This document shows positions 1-6,571 of a stretch of 9,531 nucleotides of DNA, piece by piece; the stretch's first letter is position 1; every line of letters begins with the position of its first letter. Position numbers and translations under genes: made by a program. Source of the DNA: an uncultured Collinsella sp. (GTDB lineage: Bacteria; Actinomycetota; Coriobacteriia; Coriobacteriales; Coriobacteriaceae). The stretch covers positions 1 to 9,531 of the forward strand of contig CABUPE010000048.1 in assembly GCA_902493515.1 (NCBI GenBank). Direction: 5' to 3'. The notes beneath the pieces were generated by a model that was not told the DNA's origin, did not search any database, and worked only from the letters and a program-made list of their open reading frames with translations.

Positions 1-16
1 GCGCAACGCGTTGCGC
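1..16. repeat. 16-bp perfect palindrome at the window edge
   Basis: GCGCAACGCGTTGCGC equals its own reverse complement. It sits at the very first base, so a longer inverted repeat may continue outside the window. It could be the base of a hairpin, a protein-binding site, or part of the coding 3' end of an upstream gene, since the plus-strand frame starting at base 1 is open through it. No function can be assigned. Confidence 0.5.
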
Positions 17-213
17 TGAGTCCTGAGGCTGTTGCAATGAAAATGAGAATCAAGGACGACGCGAAAGCATATGTTCTTCTTTCTAGAGAAGCGACTTATA
101 AGGTACTCCTATTCTATAATCTTTTTTGTAACGTTACAGCACTGGTTATATTTCAATTCGATTTGCTTATGTCCTTGCAACCCAATGCGTCTTTACGTTT
201 TAAACGGAATTAG
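1..213 (+). CDS. Possible 3' end of a gene or a short ORF, unidentified
   Basis: The plus-strand frame starting at base 1 stays open to a TAG at 211-213. Its first third reads like ordinary protein (AQRVALSPEAVAMKMRIKDD), but from about position 100 it becomes AT-rich, with rare codons and no family resemblance. It could be the tail of a gene that begins before the window, a decayed gene, or a 58-residue ORF from the ATG at 37, which has GAGG eight bases upstream. It could also be chance. I recognise no domain. It overlaps the candidate promoter at 115-120, which argues against the downstream half being coding. Confidence 0.2.
   Translation, partial: AQRVALSPEAVAMKMRIKDDAKAYVLLSREATYKVLLFYNLFCNVTALVIFQFDLLMSLQPNASLRFKRN
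115..138 (+). promoter_or_regulatory. Possible -10 box with adjacent 12-bp palindromic operator
   Basis: A consensus TATAAT lies at 115-120. At 127-138, about where transcription would begin, is TGTAACGTTACA, a perfect 12-bp palindrome with a central CG as in many LacI-family operators. The -35 region (about 91-97) is poor, with only GAC matching. No recognisable gene follows on the plus strand before ettA begins on the other strand, so what it would control is unclear. A short transcript ending at the hairpin at 313-342 is possible. Confidence 0.3.
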
Positions 214-312
214 AAAATCACTCATAGCAAAAACGGGCTTTAATCCCAAAGAGATGACTTTGATTATGAATCAAACCAGCAGCCAGGGCATAGCTGCAGT
301 GCAATTGCTACA

Positions 313-342
313 AGAAAGGCCGCCCTTGGTGGCGGCCTTTCT
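313..342 (-). terminator. Intrinsic terminator of ettA
   Basis: A perfect 12-bp stem (AGAAAGGCCGCC with GGCGGCCTTTCT) encloses a six-base loop at 325-330. It starts 8 bases past the ettA TAG stop at 351-353. The GC-rich core followed by T-rich sequence on the minus strand fits rho-independent termination. The structure is symmetrical enough to stop plus-strand transcripts as well. Confidence 0.85.
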
Positions 343-350
343 ACTTGCTA

Positions 351-2030
351 CTAGTCGCGCGTCAGCTTGCGGTGAATACGATGCGGCTGGGCTGCGTCCT
401 CGCCCAGGCGCTCGATACGGTTGGCCTGATAGGCCTCGAAGTTGCCCTCGAACCAATACCAGTTGCCCGGATTCTCGTCGGTGCCCTCCCACGCCAGAAT
501 GTGCGTGGCGACGCGGTCCAGGAACATACGGTCGTGGCTAATGACCACCGAGCAGCCCGGGAACTCGAGCAGCGCCGCTTCGAGCGAGGACAGCGTCTCG
601 ACGTCGAGGTCGTTCGTGGGCTCGTCGAGGAGCAGCAGGTTGCCGCCCTGCTTGAGCGTGAGCGCCAGGTTCAGACGGTTGCGCTCGCCACCGGAGAGTA
701 CACCAGCGCGCTTCTGCTGGTCCTGGCCCTTAAAGCCAAAGCTCGCCACGTACGCGCGGCTGGGGACCTCGGTCTCGCCCACCATCATGTGGTCCAGGCC
801 GTCCGAGACGACCTCCCACAGGTTCTTGTCGGGGTCGATGCCGGAACGGTTCTGATCGACATAGGAGATCTTGACGGTCTCGCCCACCTCGAGCTCGCCC
901 GAAGTCAGCGGCTCCAGACCCACAATCGTCTTGAACAGCGTGGTCTTACCGACACCGTTGGGGCCGATGACGCCCACGATGCCGTTGCGCGGCAGGGTGA
1001 ACGAAAGGTCATCGATGAGTACACGGCCATCGAACTCCTTGTGCAGGTGATGGGCCTCGAGCACCTTGTTGCCCAAACGCGGGCCCACGGGGATGCGGAT
1101 GTCGGTCCAGTCGAGTTTCTGGCTTGCGCGGGCCTCGGCCTCCATCTCCTCGTAGCGAGCCAGACGGGCCTTGTTCTTGGCCTGGCGAGCCTTGGGCGAG
1201 CTGCGTACCCACTCGAGCTCGGCCTCCATGCGCTTGGCGAGCTTGGCATCGCGGTTGCCCTGTGCCTCGATACGCGCGGCCTTAGTCTCCAGATACGTGG
1301 AGTAGTTGCCCTTGTAGGGATAAAGGTGGCCGCGGTCGACCTCGCAGATCCACTCGGCAACATTATCCAGGAAGTAGCGATCGTGCGTGACGGCAAGCAC
1401 GGCACCCTGGTAGTTGTGCAGGAAATGCTCGAGCCACAGAATCGACTCGGCGTCCAGGTGGTTCGTGGGCTCATCGAGCAGCAGCAGGTCGGGAGCCTCG
1501 AGCAGCAGCTTGCACAGGGCCACGCGACGGCGCTCGCCGCCGGAAAGCACGTTAACCGGCATGTCGGAATCGGGCAGCTGCAGGGCGTCCATGGCCTGAC
1601 CGAGCTTGGAATCGATATCCCAGCCGTCGGCGGCGTCGATCTCGTCCTGGAGCTTGCCCATCTCGGCCATGAGGGCATCCATGTCGCAATCCGGGTCGCA
1701 CATCTCCTCGCCGATCTTATTGAAGCGATCGACCTTGGCGATCATATCGCCAAACGCCATGCGCACGTTCTCGATGACGGTCTTGTCGTCATCGAGCGGC
1801 GGCTCCTGCTGCAGGATGCCCACAGTGTAGCCGGGGGTGAGCCTGGCATCGCCGTTGGAGACCTCCTCGATGCCGGCCATGATCTTGAGCAGGGTCGACT
1901 TGCCCATGCCGTTGGGACCCACAACGCCGATCTTGGCACCGGGGTAGAAGCTCAGGGTCACGTCGTCAAGGATCACCTTGTCGCCATGGGCCTTGCGAGC
2001 CTGATACATCTGGTAGATAAACTCAGCCAT
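351..2030 (-). CDS. ettA: Energy-dependent translational throttle protein EttA (ABC-F ATPase)
   Basis: This is a soluble ABC-F ATPase of 559 residues; E. coli EttA is about 555. The family binds the ribosomal E site and gates the first steps of elongation according to ATP/ADP state. Two ABC domains are visible. The first has Walker A GPNGMGKST (38-46), signature LSGGE (162-166) and LLLLDEPTNH with catalytic Glu187. The second has GPNGVGKTT (356-364), LSGGE (445-449) and catalytic Glu470. An EttA-type arm insertion lies near 95-140, and the charged helical linker that contacts P-site tRNA spans about 245-305. There are no membrane segments, so it is not a transporter. The ATG at 2030 matches the family N-terminus (MAEFIYQM), although the Shine-Dalgarno is weak or distant (AAAGGA, 12 bases away). 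It appears monocistronic, with its own terminator downstream and the sdpI-like terminator upstream. I see no clear promoter in 2031-2121. Confidence 0.96.
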   Translation of the reverse strand: MAEFIYQMYQARKAHGDKVILDDVTLSFYPGAKIGVVGPNGMGKSTLLKIMAGIEEVSNGDARLTPGYTVGILQQEPPLDDDKTVIENVRMAFGDMIAKVDRFNKIGEEMCDPDCDMDALMAEMGKLQDEIDAADGWDIDSKLGQAMDALQLPDSDMPVNVLSGGERRRVALCKLLLEAPDLLLLDEPTNHLDAESILWLEHFLHNYQGAVLAVTHDRYFLDNVAEWICEVDRGHLYPYKGNYSTYLETKAARIEAQGNRDAKLAKRMEAELEWVRSSPKARQAKNKARLARYEEMEAEARASQKLDWTDIRIPVGPRLGNKVLEAHHLHKEFDGRVLIDDLSFTLPRNGIVGVIGPNGVGKTTLFKTIVGLEPLTSGELEVGETVKISYVDQNRSGIDPDKNLWEVVSDGLDHMMVGETEVPSRAYVASFGFKGQDQQKRAGVLSGGERNRLNLALTLKQGGNLLLLDEPTNDLDVETLSSLEAALLEFPGCSVVISHDRMFLDRVATHILAWEGTDENPGNWYWFEGNFEAYQANRIERLGEDAAQPHRIHRKLTRD

Positions 2031-2121
2031 TTGCCTGTTTTATCCTTTCTACCTGCTGTTTCTCTATTCTTGATTCGCTTTAGTGGAAACGAAATGAGGA
2101 AACCAGCTCTGAAACTTAACG

Positions 2122-2149
2122 AAAAAAGGGGCATGGTTGCCCATACCCC
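2122..2149 (-). terminator. Intrinsic terminator of the sdpR-sdpI-like operon
   Basis: Read on the minus strand, GGGGTATGG and CCATGCCCC form a 9-bp stem with one T-G wobble around a GCAA loop, a GNRA-type tetraloop. Six T residues follow (A-run at 2122-2127 on the plus strand). It lies 66 bases after the stop of the SdpI-like gene and before the ettA start, which separates the two transcription units. Confidence 0.85.
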
Positions 2150-2215
2150 CTAATACTACCTGGGAAAAGTCCCCCGGAACATACTATGAACTGCGTACGC
2201 TAGTTTTCCGCAACC

Positions 2216-2920
2216 TTAACGAGCGGCTCGCTGCGATTTGCGCCACAGCAGATACGAGTAGACGTAGACGGCTCCGACCGAACCAAACGCCAGAACCGCA
2301 ATCACTGCGGCGACGACTTCACTCGAAAGCACGCTGCCCGCCACGCCCATCACAATCAGGCCAACACCCAGCACCATAAAGCAGGCACCGCCAAAGCGCT
2401 GCGTACGGCGCCAGTTCTCGGGATCGGCAAGTGCCCAGGGCGTCTTGATACCGAGCGTATAGTTCTGCTTCACACGCGGCAAGTAGTTGCCTACGCCGAT
2501 GAACAGCAAACCGACAACACCGGAAATCAGCACGTTAACCGAACCGACCGCCGGCACCACGCCCCAGACCGTAAGCTCTCCCAGCCAGCTTATGGCGCAC
2601 ATGAACAAGGTGAAGGCGATTACGAAGCCCTGATAGAACTTGCCCGAGGTTCGATATGCCTCACCTTTGGGGTCGATGCGCGGCACCACGCAGAACATTG
2701 CGAGAAGCGCCAGAGGCAGCACGCCGAGCGCGGAGGCCATCCAGCTAGGACCCCAACCGTCGACGGCACCGCTCGCTCCCCAGTGCGTGGGAATCTGCGC
2801 AGGCAAGCTCGGCATCACCATGAGGTGCGCTACGACATTGGCGACGCACAGAGCGATCAGCGCAATCCACACACGCCGCGATACCCCCGTGGCGTGAATA
2901 CCCTTGTTTTCGTTATTCAT
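2216..2920 (-). CDS. SdpI-family membrane protein (DUF1648 plus SdpI domain)
   Basis: This 234-residue membrane protein has about six hydrophobic segments (roughly 17-37, 58-80, 98-118, 124-146, 176-197, 203-225). The N-terminal part carries the DUF1648 signature IPTHWGASGAVDGWG (43-57). The C-terminal part has the SdpI pattern GNYLPRVKQNYTLGIKTPWA (144-163) followed by a charged loop to FGG. In Bacillus subtilis SdpI gives immunity to the SdpC toxin and binds the repressor SdpR to relieve repression. Homologues are widespread and most are uncharacterised. I chose ATG at 2920, because AAGGTGAT immediately upstream is a strong ribosome-binding site and the in-frame GTG at 2929 lies inside it. 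The start overlaps the end of the repressor gene by 8 bases, so translation is probably coupled. No SdpC-like toxin gene is in the window, so a role in immunity or signalling is inferred from family and context. Confidence 0.88.
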   Translation of the reverse strand: MNNENKGIHATGVSRRVWIALIALCVANVVAHLMVMPSLPAQIPTHWGASGAVDGWGPSWMASALGVLPLALLAMFCVVPRIDPKGEAYRTSGKFYQGFVIAFTLFMCAISWLGELTVWGVVPAVGSVNVLISGVVGLLFIGVGNYLPRVKQNYTLGIKTPWALADPENWRRTQRFGGACFMVLGVGLIVMGVAGSVLSSEVVAAVIAVLAFGSVGAVYVYSYLLWRKSQRAAR

Positions 2921-3191
2921 CCTTATCACCTTCCGTGTTTGTAAAGCCCATAAACCAACCGATCAAGTCCTGCATGACGGTGGTGTTTAAGCTGTATACG
3001 ATGTTTTGGCCATGGCGCTCGTCGGTCACCAACCCGGCGTTTTTGAGCGTCGCCAAGTGATGGCTCAGCGACGGCTTACTGATATCGAAATGCTCGGCAA
3101 GCTCCCCCGCCGTGCAATTGCCCTCGCGCAGCAACTCCAAAATGCGCCGTCGCGTTGGATCGGCAAGCGCCTTAAAACCCTCTCCCGGCAT
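2913..3191 (-). CDS. ArsR-family repressor, SdpR-like autorepressor
   Basis: This is a 92-residue winged-helix DNA-binding protein. FKALADPTRRRILELL (6-21) is the typical ArsR/SdpR opening. The helix-turn-helix runs through LAEHFDISKPSLSHHLATLK (31-50), with the wing around DERHGQNIVYSLN (57-69). The metal-binding CxC motif of ArsR/SmtB sensors is absent; the only cysteine is Cys26. This supports the SdpR branch, which answers to a membrane partner rather than a metal. I chose ATG at 3191, since AGGAGGT sits just upstream. The longer ATG at 3209 would place that ribosome-binding site inside the coding region and add residues (MMRGGL) not typical of the family. It overlaps the SdpI-like gene and probably represses its own operon through the inverted repeat at 3240-3255. 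Confidence 0.92.
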   Translation of the reverse strand: MPGEGFKALADPTRRRILELLREGNCTAGELAEHFDISKPSLSHHLATLKNAGLVTDERHGQNIVYSLNTTVMQDLIGWFMGFTNTEGDKDE

Positions 3192-3225
3192 AAGACCTCC
3201 TCTCATCATCTCTCATGACGTGCAC

Positions 3226-3254
3226 ACTATACTCGATATTTAGATGTTTGTCTA
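3226..3254 (-). promoter_or_regulatory. Promoter of the sdpR-sdpI-like operon
   Basis: Read on the minus strand, the -35 box is TAGACA (plus-strand 3249-3254) and the -10 box is TATAGT (3226-3231), separated by exactly 17 bases. Each differs from the sigma-70 consensus at one position. Transcription would start near 3219, about 28 bases before the ATG at 3191. Confidence 0.7.
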
Positions 3255-3255
3255 A
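3240..3255. promoter_or_regulatory. Inverted-repeat operator overlapping the -35 box
   Basis: TTAGA, six bases, then TCTAA form an inverted repeat covering the -35 box and part of the spacer of the repressor promoter. A second TGTCTAA at 3257-3263 repeats the right half-site (3249-3255) eight bases away. A dimeric ArsR-type protein bound here would block RNA polymerase. Assignment to this repressor is an inference from position and symmetry. Confidence 0.6.
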
Positions 3256-3320
3256 CTGTCTAATCGCAATGCTTCAAACCACATCAAAGCAAACGCCATC
3301 GCAACCTATGGGCGATTACC

Positions 3321-3326
3321 TATAAT
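3321..3326 (+). promoter_or_regulatory. Probable -10 box for tcdA
   Basis: A perfect TATAAT lies 44 bases before the tcdA start in the divergent intergenic region. The matching -35 region (about 3298-3303) is a poor match, so the promoter may be weak or activator-assisted. A GGCGAT direct repeat flanks it (3311-3316 and 3327-3332), with no known meaning. Confidence 0.45.
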
Positions 3327-3370
3327 GGCGATAGCTAAAACACGATTCGCTTCCCCATCGGAGGATATCT

Positions 3371-4168
3371 ATGACCGAAACCACAACCGCAACTCCCATC
3401 GAGACACGCGACACCAAGCTCGAGATTATCATGGGCCGCGAGGCACTCGATAAGCTCGCCGATGCTACGGTGCTAGTGCTCGGCTGCGGAGGCGTGGGCT
3501 CCAACTGCTGCGAGGCACTCGCCCGCGGCGGCATCGGTCATTTCGTCATTCTGGATAAGGACATCATCGCGCCCAGCAATATCAATCGCCAGGCCATCGC
3601 CTTTCACAGCACCGTCGGCAAGCGCAAAGTCGACGTCATGGAGGCTATGATTCACGACATCAACCCTACCGCTACCGTCATCAAGCGCACCGAATACCTG
3701 CTGAGCGACAACATCGATGATTTCTTCGCGAGCGTTTTGGAGCAGACGGACGGCAAGCTCGACTACGTCGTCGACGCCATCGACACCATCTCGGCCAAGC
3801 TCACCATTGCCAAATATGCTCAGGACCACGACATTCGTTTGGTTAGCTCCATGGGCGGGGCCAACAAGCTCCATCCCGAGTGCCTCCGCTTTGCCGACAT
3901 TTTCGATACGGTACGTGACCCCATGAGCCGCATTATGCGCAAAGAATGCAAAAAACGCGGAATCAAGAGCCTGCATGTACTGTTTAGCTGTGAGGAATCG
4001 GTTAAGACACAGCCCCGCGACCCTTCCAATATCCACGAGCGTACCGAGCTGGGAACCGCCAGCTTTATGCCGCCCATCATGGGCCAGATGATTGCCGGCG
4101 AGGTTATCCGCCAGATCAGCGGCCGCGGCACTGAGCGCGTACGCTCCGATGGCCAACGTCTGGACTAG
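3371..4168 (+). CDS. tcdA: tRNA threonylcarbamoyladenosine dehydratase (TcdA, ThiF/MoeB/E1-like)
   Basis: This cytoplasmic enzyme uses ATP to cyclise t6A at position 37 of ANN-decoding tRNAs to ct6A. Its 265 residues match the family length (268 in E. coli). The E1-like Rossmann nucleotide site GCGGVGS is at 38-44, with LDKD (61-64) and the N-x-N-R-Q motif at 70-74, which bind ATP. VDAID (134-138) is the conserved Asp segment before the substrate region, and SMGGANKLHP (160-169) is typical of the TcdA subgroup rather than of MoeB or ThiF. No zinc-binding CxxC pairs are seen, as expected for TcdA. GGAGG lies seven bases before the ATG. A TatD-family gene follows after 14 bases and is probably co-transcribed. 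The csdA/csdE sulfur-transfer partners seen in some genomes are not nearby. Confidence 0.93.
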   Translation: MTETTTATPIETRDTKLEIIMGREALDKLADATVLVLGCGGVGSNCCEALARGGIGHFVILDKDIIAPSNINRQAIAFHSTVGKRKVDVMEAMIHDINPTATVIKRTEYLLSDNIDDFFASVLEQTDGKLDYVVDAIDTISAKLTIAKYAQDHDIRLVSSMGGANKLHPECLRFADIFDTVRDPMSRIMRKECKKRGIKSLHVLFSCEESVKTQPRDPSNIHERTELGTASFMPPIMGQMIAGEVIRQISGRGTERVRSDGQRLD

Positions 4169-4182
4169 CGGAGCGCACCGAG

Positions 4183-4968
4183 ATGGAGCCCCGGTTATTT
4201 GATGCACACTGCCATCTTGATTTAATGGCCCACCCGGACGCCGTTGCCGATGAGGCGACGGCGCTGGGCTTGGGTCTATTTGACTGCGGCGTCAATCCGC
4301 ACGACTTTTCGGCCGCAAACGAGCGCGCCTGTCGCCAACCAGGCATCATCATCGCCGGCGTTGGGCTTCACCCCTGGTGGCTCGCCGATGGCCACTGCGG
4401 TTTTGTCGAAGTCAATCTGCTTTGCGAAGTTGCTGCCCAAGAACGCTACATCGGCGAAGTCGGACTCGACTTTTCCGCGCGCTTTGCTGGAAGTGAGCCG
4501 CTACAAATACAGGCACTCAACCGGCTCTGCGATGCGCTCGCGCAGCATCCTCTTACCGGGCGCGTGATATCAATTCACGCCGTTCGTTCAGCAGGAGCCG
4601 TACTGGACGTCCTCGAATCGCATGGACTACTCATCCCAAACCCCAGCTCCCCCGTTATCATCTTCCACTGGTTTAGCGGCACCTCGGACGAGCTTGTCCG
4701 CACGCGCGATGCAGGCTGCTATTTTTCCGTCAACGAACGCATGCTCGCGTCTAAACGAGGACGCGAATACGCACGACAGATTCCACTCGATCGTTTACTG
4801 CTCGAAACCGATGCGCCGGCGGAGGCAAACACAGAAACAAGCGCGCAGTCGCTCATCAGATCGCTCGCAAGAACCTCGATGCGCATTGCCTCACTCAAAA
4901 ACTGTGACGCAAAGCGCATCGAGTCGGTAGTTTTAGCAAATGCGCACTCTGTTTTTGACCTTCGCTAA
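4183..4968 (+). CDS. TatD-family metal-dependent hydrolase (putative DNase)
   Basis: This is a 261-residue TIM-barrel hydrolase of the TatD type, whose characterised members are Mg-dependent 3'-5' exonucleases or deoxyribonucleases. All expected metal ligands are present: H9-C-H11 in DAHCHLD, Glu92 in GEVGLDF, His132 in SIHAVRS, His162 in FHWFSG, and Asp210 in LLETDAP. GLHPW (61-65) is also typical. The length matches the family. GGAG nine bases upstream supports the ATG at 4183, 14 bases after the tcdA stop, so the two genes are probably one transcript. Cys10 between the two histidines is a common variant. The substrate cannot be read from sequence, so I leave the gene symbol blank. I see no clear plus-strand terminator after it; the hairpin at 4985-5031 may serve both directions. 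Confidence 0.9.
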   Translation: MEPRLFDAHCHLDLMAHPDAVADEATALGLGLFDCGVNPHDFSAANERACRQPGIIIAGVGLHPWWLADGHCGFVEVNLLCEVAAQERYIGEVGLDFSARFAGSEPLQIQALNRLCDALAQHPLTGRVISIHAVRSAGAVLDVLESHGLLIPNPSSPVIIFHWFSGTSDELVRTRDAGCYFSVNERMLASKRGREYARQIPLDRLLLETDAPAEANTETSAQSLIRSLARTSMRIASLKNCDAKRIESVVLANAHSVFDLR

Positions 4969-4979
4969 CCCCTGTGGGC

Positions 4980-5031
4980 AAAAATGCCAAGGGACATGCG
5001 AATCGCACAACGCAGTCCCTATTGGTAGGCA
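4980..5031 (-). terminator. Long hairpin terminator of the five-gene operon
   Basis: Between the convergent tatD-like and FGGY kinase genes, the strands pair as GGGAC/GTCCC and TGCG/CGCA around a ten-base loop (5001-5010). The stem is extended by CCAA/TTGG and TGCC/GGCA with small bulges. On the minus strand it ends in TTTTT (A-run at 4980-4984), the layout of an intrinsic terminator for the kinase operon. The plus strand lacks a T-run, so it is at best a weak stop for the tatD side. Confidence 0.75.
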
Positions 5032-5047
5032 GTACAATTCGACAGCA

Positions 5048-6565
5048 TTACACCAATTCGTGCATGAGATCACGGTTGCGTGCATACAATTCGTCAAAGA
5101 TATGACGACGCGACGCATATAACTCGTGGGCAGCCATATCGGGCTCGATTGTTTGCGCAACGCCAAGGACTCGGGCGAGTTCATCCCATGATGCATAGGC
5201 GCCGCCTGCGAGAGCTGCCATGATGGCATCACCGAAGCATGCACCCACCGTAACCTTGGCAACCGAGACCTCGCGCCCGCATACGTCGGCGATAGTCTGC
5301 ATCCAAACTGGATTCTTGGTTCCACCTCCGACAAGCATAATGCGCCCAATTGGCAGTCCATGCTCTCGCTCGATAATGTCGACATGGGATGCAACGGTAT
5401 ACGCGACGCCTTCCAAGGCGGCGCGAACCATATGGGCTCGCGTATGCCTTCCGGTCAGGCCAAAGAAGACGCCACGCGCCGCGGGATCATTGAGCGGAGT
5501 ACGCTCCCCCGCAAAGTACGGCAGACACAGGAGCCCATCGGCACCCGGCGCCACATCGGCGGCATCATGCGCCATAACCGAATAGGCATCGGGACCACCG
5601 TGGCCCTCGGCCTCTACGGCGTCGCGATACAGCTCTTGGCGCAGCCACGATGTGAGCGCACCCGCCGTATTGGTCCCTGCGCAGATCCCGTAAGTTCCGG
5701 GAATGATAAACATCCCTGGCCACAGGCGGGCATCATCGATCATATGATCAGCTAGGTAGATGAAATACGCCGTGCTCCCCAACTGAACCATCATATCGCC
5801 GGGACGGAATACACCCGTCGAAATGGCCTCGGCACCAGAGTCGCCCGTTCCCACTAAGACAGGTGTCCCCGCCGCGAGCCCCGTCGCCTCAGCCGCACGC
5901 CGCGTAATCACCCCGGCAATATCGGTAGCCGACATCACCTCCGCCATCTGGTCAGGCCGGCAGAAACGAGCACATTCCCGAGCATCAACCTTCCAGGTGT
6001 AGCGGTCGTATAGGGGAAGAAAATCCTCCGCTAAATAACGGTCCACCGTAAAACGCCCCGTCAACTTTGCGCACAGAAACGATGACGCCGTCAGGAACTT
6101 CGCGGCACGTTCGTGCACCTCGGGCATATTCTCCTTAAACCACAAGATCTTGGGAGCAATATCTGACGAACAGGGATCATGCCCGAAAAGCTCGCGTGCG
6201 CGATCTGCCCCATATTCGGAAAGAAGCTCGTCAATCTGCGGCTTCGAACGTGCATCGACTCCATACAAAATCGCGGGCGCCAGCGCGTTGCACTCGGTAT
6301 CGACCGGCACGCAGTCGCAACCCAATGCGGAAAGGCCCACGCATCCGATCTGTGCCGCGTTAACCCCCGATCGCGCCACCAGCTCGCGCGACAAGCGGCA
6401 AAAATCGCCCCACCAAACTGCCTCCGCATCATGTTGGTACCATCCGTCACACGGGTTGTCCGTCTCGTGTCCACAAGAGGCTTGGCAAACGATGTTGCAT
6501 CGATCATCGATTAAAACGCCTTTAGAGGCGCTTGTCCCAATATCAATACCCAGATAGAGCGCCAT
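5048..6565 (-). CDS. FGGY-family carbohydrate kinase (xylulokinase-like)
   Basis: This 505-residue kinase has both halves of the FGGY fold. The first ATP-phosphate motif is LGIDIGTSASKG (5-16). A substrate-side VDAR (103-106) corresponds to the W-x-D-x-R region of xylulokinases. The catalytic base is Asp242 in GTGDSG. LPYFAGERTPLNDP (348-361) is a strong family match, and the adenine-site glycine motif is LVGGGTKNP (411-419). Family members phosphorylate sugars or polyols such as xylulose, ribulose, glycerol or autoinducer-2. The actual substrate is not predictable here, and no xylose isomerase is nearby, so I withhold xylB. It is the last gene of the minus-strand operon, starting 6 bases after the BtpA-like stop. 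A GGGGAG ribosome-binding site lies at the end of that gene. It probably acts on the same small molecule, or a later intermediate, as the PfkB-type kinase upstream. Confidence 0.9.
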   Translation of the reverse strand: MALYLGIDIGTSASKGVLIDDRCNIVCQASCGHETDNPCDGWYQHDAEAVWWGDFCRLSRELVARSGVNAAQIGCVGLSALGCDCVPVDTECNALAPAILYGVDARSKPQIDELLSEYGADRARELFGHDPCSSDIAPKILWFKENMPEVHERAAKFLTASSFLCAKLTGRFTVDRYLAEDFLPLYDRYTWKVDARECARFCRPDQMAEVMSATDIAGVITRRAAEATGLAAGTPVLVGTGDSGAEAISTGVFRPGDMMVQLGSTAYFIYLADHMIDDARLWPGMFIIPGTYGICAGTNTAGALTSWLRQELYRDAVEAEGHGGPDAYSVMAHDAADVAPGADGLLCLPYFAGERTPLNDPAARGVFFGLTGRHTRAHMVRAALEGVAYTVASHVDIIEREHGLPIGRIMLVGGGTKNPVWMQTIADVCGREVSVAKVTVGACFGDAIMAALAGGAYASWDELARVLGVAQTIEPDMAAHELYASRRHIFDELYARNRDLMHELV

Positions 6566-6571
6566 AGGTGC

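Noticed and set aside
71..541. 156-residue plus-strand frame covering the AT-rich leader and the end of ettA
   Set aside because: It runs through the terminator hairpin and into antisense ettA, has an abrupt composition change, and shows no family features.
345..2153. 602-residue open frame on the plus strand opposite ettA
   Set aside because: It is the mirror of a GC-rich gene with strong codon bias. The minus strand encodes a full EttA with every ABC motif, and the plus-strand product has no recognisable domain.
3473..4207. 244-residue open frame on the minus strand opposite tcdA
   Set aside because: It is a shadow frame. The plus strand carries a complete TcdA with a good ribosome-binding site, and the minus product matches nothing.
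4940..5122. 60-residue plus-strand frame after the TatD gene
   Set aside because: It overlaps the end of tatD, the terminator hairpin and the antisense end of the FGGY kinase, and has no ribosome-binding site or domain.
5048..6565. Naming the FGGY kinase as xylulokinase (xylB)
   Set aside because: General kinase motifs are clear, but no xylose isomerase or xylose transport gene is nearby, and FGGY substrate choice cannot be read reliably from these motifs.
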